DNA from: Streptomyces sp. NBC_01478
Lineage (GTDB): Bacteria > Actinomycetota > Actinomycetes > Streptomycetales > Streptomycetaceae
Direction: 5' to 3'
Length of the DNA stretch: 64,000 bases
NCBI RefSeq assembly: GCF_036227225.1
Contig: NZ_CP109444.1
Coordinates: 4,383,501-4,447,500 of the forward strand
The position numbers were made by a program, and so were the translations under genes. Below, in pieces: positions 18,221-26,818 of this stretch. The notes beneath the pieces are model-generated. The model was not told the origin of the DNA. It worked only from the letters and a program-made list of their open reading frames with translations, and did no database searches. Every line of letters starts with the position of its first letter. Within the stretch, counting starts at the first letter, position 1.

Positions 18221-19167
18221 AGGACCGCTCCGGCGGCGATCGCGGCCTCGACCTCGGGAACCGTGGGCATCGCGGACGAGCACTCCAGGCGGGAGGCGAC
18301 GATCGCGCCGGCCGCGTTGGCGTGCCGCATGATCTTCTCCAGGTCCCAGCCGGACAGCAGGCCGTGGCACAGGGAGCCGCCGAAGGCGTCACCGGCGCCG
18401 AGTCCGTTGAGGACGTTCACGGGCAGCGGGGGCACCTCGGCCGACTCGCCGGCCCGGTTGACCGCGAGGACGCCCTTGGGGCCCTGCTTGACGACGGCGA
18501 GTTCGACACCGGCGTCCAGGAGCGCGCGGGCGGCGGCGTGCGGCTCGCGCACTCCGGTGGCGACCTCCACCTCGTCGAGGTTGCCGACGGCCACGGTCGT
18601 GTGGCGCAGGGCCTCCTGGTAGAAGGGGCGGGCCTCGCTCGGGTCCTTCCAGAACATGGGGCGCCAGTCGAGGTCGAAGACCGTCGTACCGGACTTGGCG
18701 CGATGGGCGAGGGCCGCGAGCGTGGCCGTACGGCTGGGCTCCTCGCTCAGGCCCGTGCCGGTGATCCAGAAGATCCGGGCCTCGTGGATCGCGTCCAGGT
18801 CGAGCTCGTGGGCGTCGATCTCCAGGTCCGGGGCCTTGGGCTGCCGGTAGAAGTACAGCGGGAAGTCGTCCGGCGGGAAGATCTCGCAGAAGGTGACCGG
18901 GGTCGGCAGTCCGGGGACCGGGGTGACCCAGCGGTCGTCGACGCCGAAGTCGCGCAGCGCCTCGTGCAGGTAGGTGCCGAAGGGGTCGTCGCCGGTGCGC
19001 GAGACCAGGGCCACCTCACGGCCCAGTCGGGCGGCGGCGACCGCGACGTTCGCCGCCGAGCCGCCGAGGAACTTCCCGAAGGTCGTCACCTGGGGCAGCG
19101 GCACGCCCGTCTGCAGCGGGTAGAGGTCCACCCCTAGCCGCCCCATGGTGATCAGGTCGTACGCCAT
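18217..19167 (-). CDS. iolC: 5-dehydro-2-deoxygluconokinase
   Basis: Encodes 316 residues of the PfkB sugar kinase family. It phosphorylates 5-dehydro-2-deoxygluconate at C6 during inositol catabolism. The N-terminal LGGSAANVAVAAARLG signature and the C-terminal anion-hole motif NGLGAGDAFGGSL, with the catalytic aspartate, are present. ATG 19167 has GAAGGGAAG upstream; reading further back would add a basic, poorly conserved extension. It is the first gene of the operon. Upstream lies a 259-bp region with a possible GntR-type operator. Confidence 0.92.
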   Translation of the reverse strand: MAYDLITMGRLGVDLYPLQTGVPLPQVTTFGKFLGGSAANVAVAAARLGREVALVSRTGDDPFGTYLHEALRDFGVDDRWVTPVPGLPTPVTFCEIFPPDDFPLYFYRQPKAPDLEIDAHELDLDAIHEARIFWITGTGLSEEPSRTATLAALAHRAKSGTTVFDLDWRPMFWKDPSEARPFYQEALRHTTVAVGNLDEVEVATGVREPHAAARALLDAGVELAVVKQGPKGVLAVNRAGESAEVPPLPVNVLNGLGAGDAFGGSLCHGLLSGWDLEKIMRHANAAGAIVASRLECSSAMPTVPEVEAAIAAGAVL

Positions 19168-19277
19168 CGACTTCCCTTCGCGCCCGCGCGAGCGGTCCCC
19201 CTGGGACCGGATGCGGAGCGGCTTCGTTTCGGCTCTCCACGGTTTGTAGTCCCGCTGCCCGAGCCCTGTCAATGTTT

Positions 19278-19287
19278 TGTCCAGACA
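19278..19287. promoter_or_regulatory. Possible GntR-type operator for iol operon
   Basis: TGTC-CA-GACA is a palindrome at 19278-19287, embedded in an A/T-rich stretch bounded by AATGT and ACATT. It lies about 110 bp upstream of iolC. HutC-subfamily GntR regulators of actinomycetes often bind TGTCTAGACA-like sites, so this is a plausible site for an inositol repressor encoded elsewhere. No GntR gene is in the window. Confidence 0.45.
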
Positions 19288-19322
19288 TTCGGACGAGAGG
19301 GGAGGAGGACTGGTTGTTTGTC

Positions 19323-19394
19323 GGGTGCGGGTCCGCTGTGGCTGGTCGCGCCCACGCGGCGGAGCCGCACATCGATACAGCCCCGCGCCCCTTA
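19323..19394 (+). repeat. Dispersed intergenic repeat, copy A
   Basis: A GC-rich element of about 72 bp with the core GCGGAGCCGCAC and the end CAGCCCCGCGCCCCTTA. The same sequence occurs inverted at 30292-30364 and in part at 24561-24596, always outside genes. From memory it matches a short repeat seen many times in Streptomyces genomes. Confidence 0.8.
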
Positions 19395-19426
19395 CCGGCG
19401 CCGTAGTCCCGTAGGACTATCAGTGG

Positions 19427-20386
19427 ATGTCTGTTGCTGCTGTGGGCATTCGTGCCGGGCATGGGCCTGATGGGTCCTGGGAGGCTGCGCTTGGGGTGCC
19501 TCATCCGCGGCTTCGGCCCGGGGTCATCAGTTATCGCGGGATACGGCTCGCGCTGTCCCGGCCCCGAGCCCGGCTCGAGGCGCCTATCGGGGCCGCCACG
19601 CTGCTGCTCGGGTTCGAGGGGACCGTGCGGATATCGCGGGGTGGCCGGGAGCCGACGGAGCTCGCGTCCGTGTTCTGCGGGCCTACGACCACTGCGGCGC
19701 TCGGCGAACACAGCGGGCGGCTCGCGGGAGTTGAGGTCCTGCTGATGCCGTGGGCCGCGTTCACGCTGTTCGGCACGGCTCAGCACGAACTCGCCGACCG
19801 GGTGGTCGATCCGGACGAACTCCCGCACGTACTGGGCTCCCGCTGGGCCGGGATCGGCGAACTGGCCGCCGCGCTCGCCGCGTTGCCGACCTGGACGGCC
19901 CGATTCGAGCTGCTGGACGAGGTGTTCACCCGCTGGTCGGCGGCCGGTACGCCGAGTTCGGAACGGGTCGTACGGGCCTGGTCCGAGCTGGTGCGGACCT
20001 GGGGCGCGATGCCGGTGCCCCGGCTCGCGGACGAAGTGGGCTGGAGCGTACGGCAGTTGGAGAACCGCTTCCGGGAACAGATCGGCCTCGGCCCCAAGGC
20101 GGCGGCCCGCGTCCTGCGGTTGCAACGGGCCCGGCGACTCCTCGCGTCCGGCCGCAGCCAGGCGGAGACGGCGGCGGTCTGCGGTTTCTACGACCAGGCG
20201 CATCTGAGCGGCGAGTTCAGGGCGATGACGGGGTGCACACCGGGTCAGTTCACGGTGGCCCGGGTGAGTCCGCCGGCGGAGCGGACCGGGGCGCCGGCCG
20301 GGGACCGGGTGCCGGGTGAGGCGACGAGTCTGCTGCTCGATCCCGGTCGCGCTGCGGATTTCTCCAAGACCGGCCGGGCGCGTTGA
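19427..20386 (+). CDS. AraC family transcriptional regulator
   Basis: Encodes 319 residues. The C-terminal two-helix-turn-helix DNA-binding domain lies around residues 190-285, with ADEVGWSVRQLENRFREQIGLGPK and the later CGFYDQAHLSGEFRAMTGCTPGQF typical of the AraC signature. The N-terminal half resembles the DUF6597 sensor domain of many actinobacterial AraC proteins, without a known ligand. It is divergent from the inositol operon and shares its 259-bp intergenic region, so it could regulate iol, but the gap contains a dispersed repeat and the link is unproven. The last 35 residues are a Pro/Gly-rich tail. Confidence 0.85.
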   Translation: MSVAAVGIRAGHGPDGSWEAALGVPHPRLRPGVISYRGIRLALSRPRARLEAPIGAATLLLGFEGTVRISRGGREPTELASVFCGPTTTAALGEHSGRLAGVEVLLMPWAAFTLFGTAQHELADRVVDPDELPHVLGSRWAGIGELAAALAALPTWTARFELLDEVFTRWSAAGTPSSERVVRAWSELVRTWGAMPVPRLADEVGWSVRQLENRFREQIGLGPKAAARVLRLQRARRLLASGRSQAETAAVCGFYDQAHLSGEFRAMTGCTPGQFTVARVSPPAERTGAPAGDRVPGEATSLLLDPGRAADFSKTGRAR

Positions 20387-20830
20387 TGCAGGCTGAGCGC
20401 CTGGCCGGTTGATCCCTGGGGATGCGCAGGCCTCCAGCGGTTCAACGGGTCCGGGGGATGCGGGGAGCCGGTGGGCCGGGCCCGGCGCAGCGGGTCCGGC
20501 CCACCTTGCTGTGCCCCCTCCGCGCCCTCCTTCCGCGCCCTCCCCCTGCGCCCTTCCGCCGCACCCTCCCCCGCGTTCTCTCCGCCGGTGTCAACGCGCC
20601 GCGCCTCCGCGCCCGCGTGCGCCTTTGCGTCACCTGTGTCACAAAAGCACCCCTCGTGTCACACATATCGCGTGTACGCGGGTTTTGCGTCACACCCGGT
20701 CGACAGGCACTTCCCGTCCCTCACTCTGCGTCGTTCACCGGGCACAGGCTTTGTGATCGCCAGCGCAGCGCACGGCTCCCCCGACGGCCGCCCCCGGCCG
20801 CCGCCGCGGCGCGCGCAGGGAGGTGCACTC
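20387..20830. other. 444-bp intergenic region with GTCAC repeats
   Basis: No gene is supported. The left part is low-complexity C/T-rich sequence. The right part, 20629-20693, has four direct GTCAC copies starting at 20629, 20638, 20658 and 20689, and is followed by the leader of the small HTH gene. This is the likely regulatory region of that gene. Confidence 0.5.
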
Positions 20831-21031
20831 ATGACCGACCGACGGCTGTGGTCGTACAAGGAAATCGCGGCCCACATCCGCGTCCAGCCCGACACCGTCC
20901 GCTCCTACCGCAAGCACGGCCTGCTGCCCCCGCCCGACCACGTGGAGGGCGGCAAGCCGTTCTGGTACGCCGACACGGTCCGCGCCTGGGTCGCCTCCCG
21001 CCCCGGCAACCGGGGCCGTAGAGACGACTGA
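20831..21031 (+). CDS. Small helix-turn-helix DNA-binding protein
   Basis: Encodes 66 residues, little more than one winged HTH. KEIAAHIRVQPDTVRSYRKHGLLPPPDHVEGGKPFWY resembles the MerR/AlpA-like single-domain group that also includes BldC. The start ATG has GGGAGGTG 8 bases upstream. The last ten residues are basic. Single-domain proteins of this type often bind direct repeats cooperatively, which fits the GTCAC repeats directly upstream. Target unknown; it could act as an autoregulator or as an excisionase-like factor, though no mobile element is nearby. Confidence 0.85.
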   Translation: MTDRRLWSYKEIAAHIRVQPDTVRSYRKHGLLPPPDHVEGGKPFWYADTVRAWVASRPGNRGRRDD

Positions 21032-21153
21032 TCCGAGCGGGTCGGTGTGCGACCGGGTGCCCGGGCCGTGCCGTGGTGTGGCGCGGTGCGAGTGCCCGGC
21101 ATCCGGCGCCCGACATCCGGCGCCCGGCGCCCGCTGTCGGCACGGGAAGCGCG

Positions 21154-21171
21154 TGTCGTAGTGATACGACA
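21154..21171. promoter_or_regulatory. Inverted repeat upstream of methyltransferase-salicylate operon
   Basis: Perfect arms TGTCGTA (21154-21160) and TACGACA (21165-21171) with a 4-base spacer. The site lies 123 bp before the methyltransferase start and is a good candidate operator. It does not look like a DmdR/IdeR iron box. Confidence 0.5.
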
Positions 21172-21293
21172 ATCCGCTTAGCGATGGCGCGATCCTGTCG
21201 CCCCTCCTCCGCCCTTCATCACGCCCTGTATAGCGCCTTTTTCCGGTGTGACCATTTTGTCGAGCAGTACTCCTGCGACCTCAAGAGGCACGC

Positions 21294-22097
21294 ATGTCCC
21301 GCTATCTGTTCGACAACGCGGCCGTCCAGGCGGCAGGGCGTTTCTCCGTACTCGAATCCCGCTACGACGCCGCGTCCAGAACGGCGTTGGAACGCACCGG
21401 GCTCGGGCCGGGGTGGCGGTGTCTCGAAGTCGGCGGTGGCGGTGGGTCGTTGGGGGACTGGCTGGGCGAACGGGTCGGGCCGGAGGGGGAGGTGGCGGTC
21501 ACCGACATCGACCCGGCCCGCGCCGCGGCCCGGCCGCGCGCCGGCAATGTGCGGGTCCTGCGGCACGACATCACCCACGACCCGCTGCCCGGCGACGGCT
21601 TCGACCTGGTGCACGCCCGGCTGGTGCTGATCCATCTGCCGGAGCGGCTACGGGTGTTGGAGCTGCTGGCCGGTGCCCTGCGGCCGGGTGGCTGGCTGGT
21701 GCTGGAGGACTTCGACTGCGGCTGGACCCCCGTGCTCGCCGCACCCGACGACAGCGCGGCCCCGCTCTTCGAGCGCCTGCACGCCTCCCTGCTGGCCCTG
21801 TTGGAGCGGGCCGGTGCCGAACCCCGGTGGGGGCGGCAGGTGGTGGGGGCGATGCTGCGGGCGGGACTGGAACAGGTCACGGCGACCACCTACGCGGAGG
21901 CCTGGCAGGGCGGCGGCGAGGGGATCGGCCTGCATCGCGTCAACACCGAGCAAGTCACCGATGGTCTGGCCGAGTTGGGGGTCGCGCCCGGTGACGTGGA
22001 CGCCTTCCTCGCCCTCCTGGACGACCCGCGCTTCGTCGTCAACTCCTACCCCCTGGTCAGCGCATTGGGCCGACGCCCGGGAGAGGTGACCTCGTGA
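21294..22097 (+). CDS. Class I SAM-dependent methyltransferase
   Basis: Encodes 267 residues. The SAM-binding glycine motif is LEVGGGGGSLGDWLGERVG near residues 43-60, followed by VTDID after strand 2 and a typical LLAGALRPGGWLVLEDFD segment. The family methylates small molecules; the acceptor cannot be inferred. It overlaps the salicylate synthase gene in a GTGA arrangement, so the two are made together. That context suggests salicylate or a downstream product as substrate, but this is inference. The carboxyl-methyltransferases that make methyl salicylate in plants are a different family. Confidence 0.85.
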   Translation: MSRYLFDNAAVQAAGRFSVLESRYDAASRTALERTGLGPGWRCLEVGGGGGSLGDWLGERVGPEGEVAVTDIDPARAAARPRAGNVRVLRHDITHDPLPGDGFDLVHARLVLIHLPERLRVLELLAGALRPGGWLVLEDFDCGWTPVLAAPDDSAAPLFERLHASLLALLERAGAEPRWGRQVVGAMLRAGLEQVTATTYAEAWQGGGEGIGLHRVNTEQVTDGLAELGVAPGDVDAFLALLDDPRFVVNSYPLVSALGRRPGEVTS

Positions 22098-23407
22098 CGA
22101 CCGCCGACTACCGGGAGATCCGGCTGCACTTGACGGAGGAACCCCTCACCCTCATGGCCCGGCTCGCCCGCAGCGGCCTGTACGACCAGTACGCGGTGTA
22201 CGAGAACGGCCCGGAGTGGTCGTACGCCGGCGGCACCCTCGCGGCGTTCCGCCTCACTAGGGACGCGCGGGACCTGTCGGCCGTCGAGCAGTGGCTCGCC
22301 GCACTGCCGGTGACCGGATGGCGGGTCTACGGCTGGGCCGCCTTCGAGTTGGGGGCGGCCCTGGCCGGGGCGCGCACGAGTGCCGCGGACGGCGAACAGG
22401 CCCTCCTCCACCTGGTCGTACCGGCCGTCGAGGTGCGGGCCACGGGCGACCGACTGCTGCTCCGCGCCACCGACCCCGACCACCTCGACGGACTGCTACG
22501 GCTGGTCCGCGCGCCGGAGACACCGGGCGCACCGGTATCTCCCGTACCTCCCGAGCCCACCGGGCGGGTCGACGTGGTGCTGGACGACACCGGCGACTAC
22601 CGCGATGCCGTCGCCACCGCCCTCGACGACCTGCGCGGACCGGGCCCGTTGGCGAAGGTGATCCTGTCCCGGCGGGTCCCGGTGCCCGTGCCGCTGGACC
22701 TGACCGCCACCTATGTCGCGGGGCGACGGGCCAACACCCCTGCCCGGTCCTTCCTGTTGAACCTCGGTGGGATCGGCGCGGCCGGCTTCAGCCCGGAGAC
22801 CGTCGCCGAAGTCACCGGCGACCGGCGGGTGGTGAGCCGACCGCTGCCCGGGACCCGGGCCCGCACGGGCTCACCGGACGAGGACGCCCGGCTGCGCGCC
22901 GACCTGCTGAGCGACCCGAAGGAGGTCCACGAGCACGCCATCTCCGTGAAACTGGCGCTGGAGGATCTCGCCCTCGTCTGCGACGACACCTGCACCACCG
23001 AGTACATGACCGTCGCGGAACGCGGCACGGTCCAGCACCTCGCCTCCACCGTCGTCGGCCGCCTCCGCGCCGACCGCACCCCCTGGCAGGCCTTCGCCGC
23101 CCTGTTCCCCGCGGTCACCGCCACCGGCATCCCCAAGACACCGGCCTACGACGTGATCCGCGCGCTGGAGGGCCGCCCCCGGGGGCTGTACGGGGGTGCT
23201 GTCCTCACCTACGACGTCTCCGGCGCGCTCGATGCCGCGCTCGTCCTGCGCAGCGTCTTCCGGCAGGGCGAGCACTGCTGGCTCCAGGCCGGCGCCGGGA
23301 TCGTCCGGCAGTCGCAGCCGGCCCGGGAACACGAGGAGACCTGCGAGAAGCTGCGCAGTGTCGCCGGGTACCTGGTGCCGACGGCGACGGCGACGGCGAC
23401 GGGATGA
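22094..23407 (+). CDS. Salicylate synthase (MST family)
   Basis: Encodes 437 residues of the chorismate-using MST family with anthranilate and isochorismate synthases. Features are the AKVILSRRVPV strand with the conserved general-base lysine, PLPGTRARTG, the metal-binding E segment SVKLALEDLALVC, the TGIPKTPAYDVIRALEGRPRG motif and the end region QAGAGIVRQSQPAREHEET. The layout resembles MbtI/Irp9-type enzymes that convert chorismate through isochorismate to salicylate and pyruvate. The start is GTG 22094, overlapping the methyltransferase stop. No NRPS, siderophore transporter or iron box is nearby, so the fate of the salicylate is unclear. Confidence 0.8.
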   Translation: MTTADYREIRLHLTEEPLTLMARLARSGLYDQYAVYENGPEWSYAGGTLAAFRLTRDARDLSAVEQWLAALPVTGWRVYGWAAFELGAALAGARTSAADGEQALLHLVVPAVEVRATGDRLLLRATDPDHLDGLLRLVRAPETPGAPVSPVPPEPTGRVDVVLDDTGDYRDAVATALDDLRGPGPLAKVILSRRVPVPVPLDLTATYVAGRRANTPARSFLLNLGGIGAAGFSPETVAEVTGDRRVVSRPLPGTRARTGSPDEDARLRADLLSDPKEVHEHAISVKLALEDLALVCDDTCTTEYMTVAERGTVQHLASTVVGRLRADRTPWQAFAALFPAVTATGIPKTPAYDVIRALEGRPRGLYGGAVLTYDVSGALDAALVLRSVFRQGEHCWLQAGAGIVRQSQPAREHEETCEKLRSVAGYLVPTATATATG

Positions 23408-23491
23408 CTCCGGCCCAATCGGGGCGCGTTCAGGGCCCGTTCAGGGACTGAATCGGGCTTGCTCAAGGCCTGTTCGGCCGGTGTGGTGACC

Positions 23492-24535
23492 TCAGCTCCA
23501 CGGCTCGATGACCGTCACCCCCGCTCCCGGTGCCGTCCCCATCGCGGCGAGCGCCGCCGGTGTCTCGGCCAGGGTGATCGTGGCGGTGGCGAGGAGGTCG
23601 GGGCGGAGTACTCCCGCTCGGACCAGTTCCAGCATGGGCGGGTAGGTGTGGGCCGCCATGCCGTGGCTGCCGAGGAGTTCGAGTTCCAGGGAGATCGCCC
23701 TGGCCATGGGGACCGGGGTCGTACCGGAGGAGGAGGGGAGGAGGCCGACCTGGATGTGGCGGCCTCGGCGGCGCAGGCCGTTCACCGAGTTGGCGCAGGT
23801 CGTCGGTGAGCCCAGGGCGTCCAGCGACAAGTGGGCGCCGCCGCCCGTCAGTTCGCGTACCGCCTGGGCCGTGTCCGGGGTCCGCGTGCCGTCCACGCAC
23901 TCCGTCGCCCCGAACTTCCTTGCCAGCGCCAGTGCTTCGGGGGAGATGTCGACGGCGACGACACGAGCGCCGGACGCCGCCGCGATCATCACCGCCGACA
24001 GGCCCACTCCCCCGCAGCCGTGCACCGCGACCCACTCCCCCGCCGCGACCCGGCCGCGCTGCACCACCGCGCGGAACGCCGTCGCGAACCGGCAGCCCAG
24101 TGAAGCCGCCGTCGCGAAGGACATCTCGTCCGGGATCGCGACCAGGTTCACGTCCGCGTGGTCCAGGGCGACGTACTGGGCGAAGGAACCCCAGTGGGTG
24201 AAGCCGGGCTGGGTCTGGCGCGCGCAGATCTGCTGGTCGCCTGCCGCGCATGCCTCGCAGCTTCCGCAGGCGCACACGAACGGTACGGTGACTCGGTCTC
24301 CGGGGTGCCAGTTGGTGACGCGGGGGCCCACCGACTCGATGACACCGGCGAGTTCGTGGCCCGGGACGTGAGGCAGGGTGATGTCGGGGTCGTGGCCCTG
24401 CCAGCCGTGCCAGTCGCTGCGGCAGAGCCCGGTGGCTTCCACCCGGACTGTCACTCCGTGGGGTGCGGGGTGGGGGTCGGGTACGTCGCGCACGTCGGCG
24501 AGCTCACCGTACTGCTCGAACACCACCGCTTTCAT
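23492..24535 (-). CDS. Zinc-dependent alcohol dehydrogenase
   Basis: Encodes 347 residues of the medium-chain dehydrogenase family. The catalytic zinc ligands are Cys in [10 protein letters not shown], His and Glu in GHELAGV, while the structural zinc site is the [17 protein letters not shown] four-cysteine lobe. The nucleotide-binding motif is [12 protein letters not shown]. The conserved pattern resembles actinobacterial MSH- or NAD-dependent alcohol dehydrogenases, but substrate is open. ATG 24535 is chosen because GGGAG lies 6 bases upstream; an in-frame ATG four codons earlier lacks one. Directly upstream is a repeat element and a set of gene remnants, so the promoter is short. Confidence 0.88.
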   Translation of the reverse strand: MKAVVFEQYGELADVRDVPDPHPAPHGVTVRVEATGLCRSDWHGWQGHDPDITLPHVPGHELAGVIESVGPRVTNWHPGDRVTVPFVCACGSCEACAAGDQQICARQTQPGFTHWGSFAQYVALDHADVNLVAIPDEMSFATAASLGCRFATAFRAVVQRGRVAAGEWVAVHGCGGVGLSAVMIAAASGARVVAVDISPEALALARKFGATECVDGTRTPDTAQAVRELTGGGAHLSLDALGSPTTCANSVNGLRRRGRHIQVGLLPSSSGTTPVPMARAISLELELLGSHGMAAHTYPPMLELVRAGVLRPDLLATATITLAETPAALAAMGTAPGAGVTVIEPWS

Positions 24536-24560
24536 CCAAGCTCCCATCGCCGTTTTCGTC

Positions 24561-24596
24561 TGCGGAGCCGCAGATTGATACAGCCCCGCGCCCCTG
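24561..24596 (+). repeat. Dispersed intergenic repeat, copy B (partial)
   Basis: Carries the core GCGGAGCCGCA and the end CAGCCCCGCGCCCCT of the element seen at 19323-19394 and 30292-30364. The 5' half is missing. It lies immediately after the MMPL remnant and appears to have replaced that gene's end. Confidence 0.7.
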
Positions 24597-24597
24597 A

Positions 24598-24727
24598 GTG
24601 GGTTCTCTCCTCCCTCGTTTACACCGAACCGTTCGTGGAAGCGGCGCAACGGCCCCGGCGCCCACCAAGTCGCCCTCCCCGTCAGCTTCATCACCGCCGG
24701 GACCAGCAGGCCGCGCCCGTGGATCAG
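24598..24727 (-). pseudogene. Remnant of MMPL-family transporter C-terminus
   Basis: About 40 codons on the minus strand read [31 protein letters not shown], the typical C-terminal end of MMPL/RND lipid transporters. There is no start and no proper stop; the frame continues into the repeat element and then into the alcohol dehydrogenase leader. At the other end it abuts a reversed TetR fragment. It is a remnant left by deletion. Confidence 0.75.
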
Positions 24728-24850
24728 GAGAAGACAAACCCCCGCCGCCAGGCCCGCGGCGAGCGCCGCATCACCCAGCTCCTGGAGGCGGCCGCCTCCG
24801 TCTTCTGCGCGACGGGCTACACCGCGTCCAGCACCGACACCATCGCCGCC
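24719..24850 (+). pseudogene. TetR regulator N-terminal remnant
   Basis: A GTG at 24719 opens a frame that encodes [35 protein letters not shown], the first helices of a TetR DNA-binding domain. The homology stops at about 24850, before the recognition helix, where the sequence switches to the antiporter remnant on the opposite strand. Only about 44 codons remain, so the protein cannot function as a repressor. Confidence 0.75.
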
Positions 24851-24857
24851 CCGACCC

Positions 24858-25724
24858 GCGGTGGACGCGAGCAGGGTGAGGGCGCGCCGGTCCCGTCGTA
24901 GAAGATCGCGCGGGGCCAGGACGTAGACCGGAAGGCCGCGGACGAGGAGGAACAGGGCCAGGAACACCGGCACCAGGAAGCCGAAGCCCATCGCCTCGAC
25001 CTTCTCCAGGACCGAACCCGCGCTCTCCGGGGCCGCGCCGTGCAGCACCAGGCGGGCGATCAGGCCGGCGGCGAAGGCGCCAGGGCAGGTGTCGAGGCCC
25101 AGGGCCTGGGAGATGCCCAGCATCACCGCCAGGAGGAGCACGACGAGCCGTACGGCGAACTGGCCGCTGCTGTGCAGGGTCTTGGCGATGACGCGGGAGA
25201 ACCACGGCGGACGCGGGCGCAGCGCCCACCACACCGCGCCCGCCGTGAGCAGGGCGAACGCGGCGAGCAGCGCCGTCGAGCGGCCCGGCGCGCGTCCGCT
25301 CGGCAGCAGGGCCATCGCGACGACCGGCCCGAACTCCCCCACCGCGCCGAACGCCGCATCACGGAGCCGAAGCGCGAGTGCAGATCCCCGGCGTCGCGCA
25401 GCACAGGCAGGACCGTGTAGAGGGCGGTGCCGGTGAGGGCCGTACCGATGTGGACGCCCTTGGAGCAGCCCGCGAGAAGGCCGGCCAGGGCCGGGCGGTC
25501 TCGTATCCGGCGAGGAAGATCGGCATCGTCGGACCGAGGTCGGAGAGGGTGTCGATCGCCTGTCCGTCGCCCGCCCAGCCGAGTACGTCCGGGCCGGCGA
25601 GGATGCCCATGAGGATCTCGAAGATGACCGGCGGGGCCGGGAGCCTGCGGCCGATGCGGTAGGCCGGCAGGGGTGGCAGTGCCGCGACGGCCATGATCAG
25701 GACGGGCGTCCCGGACTGCGGCAT
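24858..25724 (-). pseudogene. Frameshifted cation/proton antiporter remnant
   Basis: Minus-strand homology to CPA2-type Na+/H+ antiporters is spread over three frames. The start at 25724 reads [20 protein letters not shown] and [15 protein letters not shown] second frame near 25500-25370 reads [33 protein letters not shown] third from about 25330 reads [19 protein letters not shown] through [22 protein letters not shown]. The C-terminal part is lost at 24858. At least two frameshifts plus truncation make it a decayed gene. Confidence 0.8.
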
Positions 25725-25785
25725 GAGGCGTATCTACCATAAAGTGCCGGTAAATCTGCCCTGTAGGAGTACGAGGGGATTTGCC

Positions 25786-26736
25786 GTGACCTACTCTCCG
25801 CCGCCCGGCGCGCCCCGGGCCCGTATCCCCGGGCCGCAGCAGCCGCCGCCGACGTACCCCCAGATCCGCACCGGTCTGTGGAAGCAGTGCCTGGGCGGCG
25901 GGCTGGCGCTGTGGGTGCTGACCGCGCTGGTCACGTACGCGACGAAGAACACCACCCTCCTGCCGACGCTGATCCTGCTCGGCAGCTTCCTGGTGCCCGT
26001 GACCTTCGTCCTGTGGGCGTACGAGCGGCACGGGCGCGACCTGGGCGTCAGCGTGATCCTCGGCTGCTTCCTGACCGGCGGCACGCTCGGGGTGCTGGGC
26101 GCCTCGGTGATGGAGTACTACCTGCTGCACCCCTCCTTGTGGATGTTCGTGGGCGTCGGGCTCATCGAGGAGGCCGTGAAGCTCGGGGCACTGATGTTCG
26201 TGCTGCGCCGGCAGCCTCGGCTGCACGGGATGCGGGCCGGGCTGGTGCTGGGCGCGACGGTCGGCTTCGGATTCGCCGCCCTGGAGAGTGCCGGTTACGC
26301 CTTCAACGCGGCCGTCTCCGCCAAGGGCATCGATCTGCGCGCCCTCCTGGAGACCGAGATCCTGCGCGGGGTACTCGCCCCCTTCGGGCACGGCCTGTGG
26401 ACGGCGATCGCGGGCGGGGTCCTGCTCTCCTACCGGCAGTTGAACGGGCGTTTCCGCTTCACCGGCCCGGTCGTCGGCACGTTTCTCGGCGTCTCCCTGC
26501 TGCACGCCCTGTGGGACTCGACGCACGGGATCGCCATCTGGCTGGTGGCCCGGCTGTCGGGAACGGGCCTGGACCGGCAGTTGTTCGCCCAGGGGTACAT
26601 CCCGCGGCCGACCGACCAGCAGGAGCATCTCTTCACGATGTTCTCGGTGGGCGGAATGGTGCTCGTGGCCCTGCTCGGCATCGGCTGGGTGCGGTCGCTG
26701 GCCCGCCGCGATCCCTCTTGGAGAAATACCCCCTAG
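25786..26736 (+). CDS. PrsW family intramembrane metalloprotease
   Basis: Encodes 316 residues. After a Pro-rich cytosolic start there are about eight membrane segments. The PrsW active-site elements are visible: GLIEEAVKLG, FGFAALESAGY, a histidine in APFGHGLWTA and another in LLHALWDSTHG. In Bacillus PrsW cleaves an anti-sigma factor; in Streptomyces the target is not known. GTG 25786 has GAGGGG 9 bases upstream and is the only start keeping the Pro-rich N-terminus. Its stop codon lies within the copper-responsive operator of the next operon, so copper regulation may influence, or be read through from, this gene. Confidence 0.87.
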   Translation: MTYSPPPGAPRARIPGPQQPPPTYPQIRTGLWKQCLGGGLALWVLTALVTYATKNTTLLPTLILLGSFLVPVTFVLWAYERHGRDLGVSVILGCFLTGGTLGVLGASVMEYYLLHPSLWMFVGVGLIEEAVKLGALMFVLRRQPRLHGMRAGLVLGATVGFGFAALESAGYAFNAAVSAKGIDLRALLETEILRGVLAPFGHGLWTAIAGGVLLSYRQLNGRFRFTGPVVGTFLGVSLLHALWDSTHGIAIWLVARLSGTGLDRQLFAQGYIPRPTDQQEHLFTMFSVGGMVLVALLGIGWVRSLARRDPSWRNTP

Positions 26737-26742
26737 GGGTAT
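26726..26742. promoter_or_regulatory. CsoR-type copper operator
   Basis: ATACCCCCTAGGGGTAT, a nearly perfect palindrome with G-tracts flanked by AT, matches the pattern bound by CsoR repressors in actinomycetes. It covers the stop codon of the PrsW gene (26734-26736) and lies about 77 bp before copZ. CsoR itself is not encoded in the window. Confidence 0.8.
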
Positions 26743-26818
26743 AGTCTGGGGACAGAGTGAGCCACCGTGGGCCACTCCGACCCCTTAGGCCTCCACACGC
26801 CTCCACGAGGAGAACGAC

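Noticed and set aside
20422..21021. Longer frames overlapping the small HTH gene
   Set aside because: They cover a C/T-rich low-complexity gap and read out of frame with a well-supported HTH gene that has its own ribosome site.
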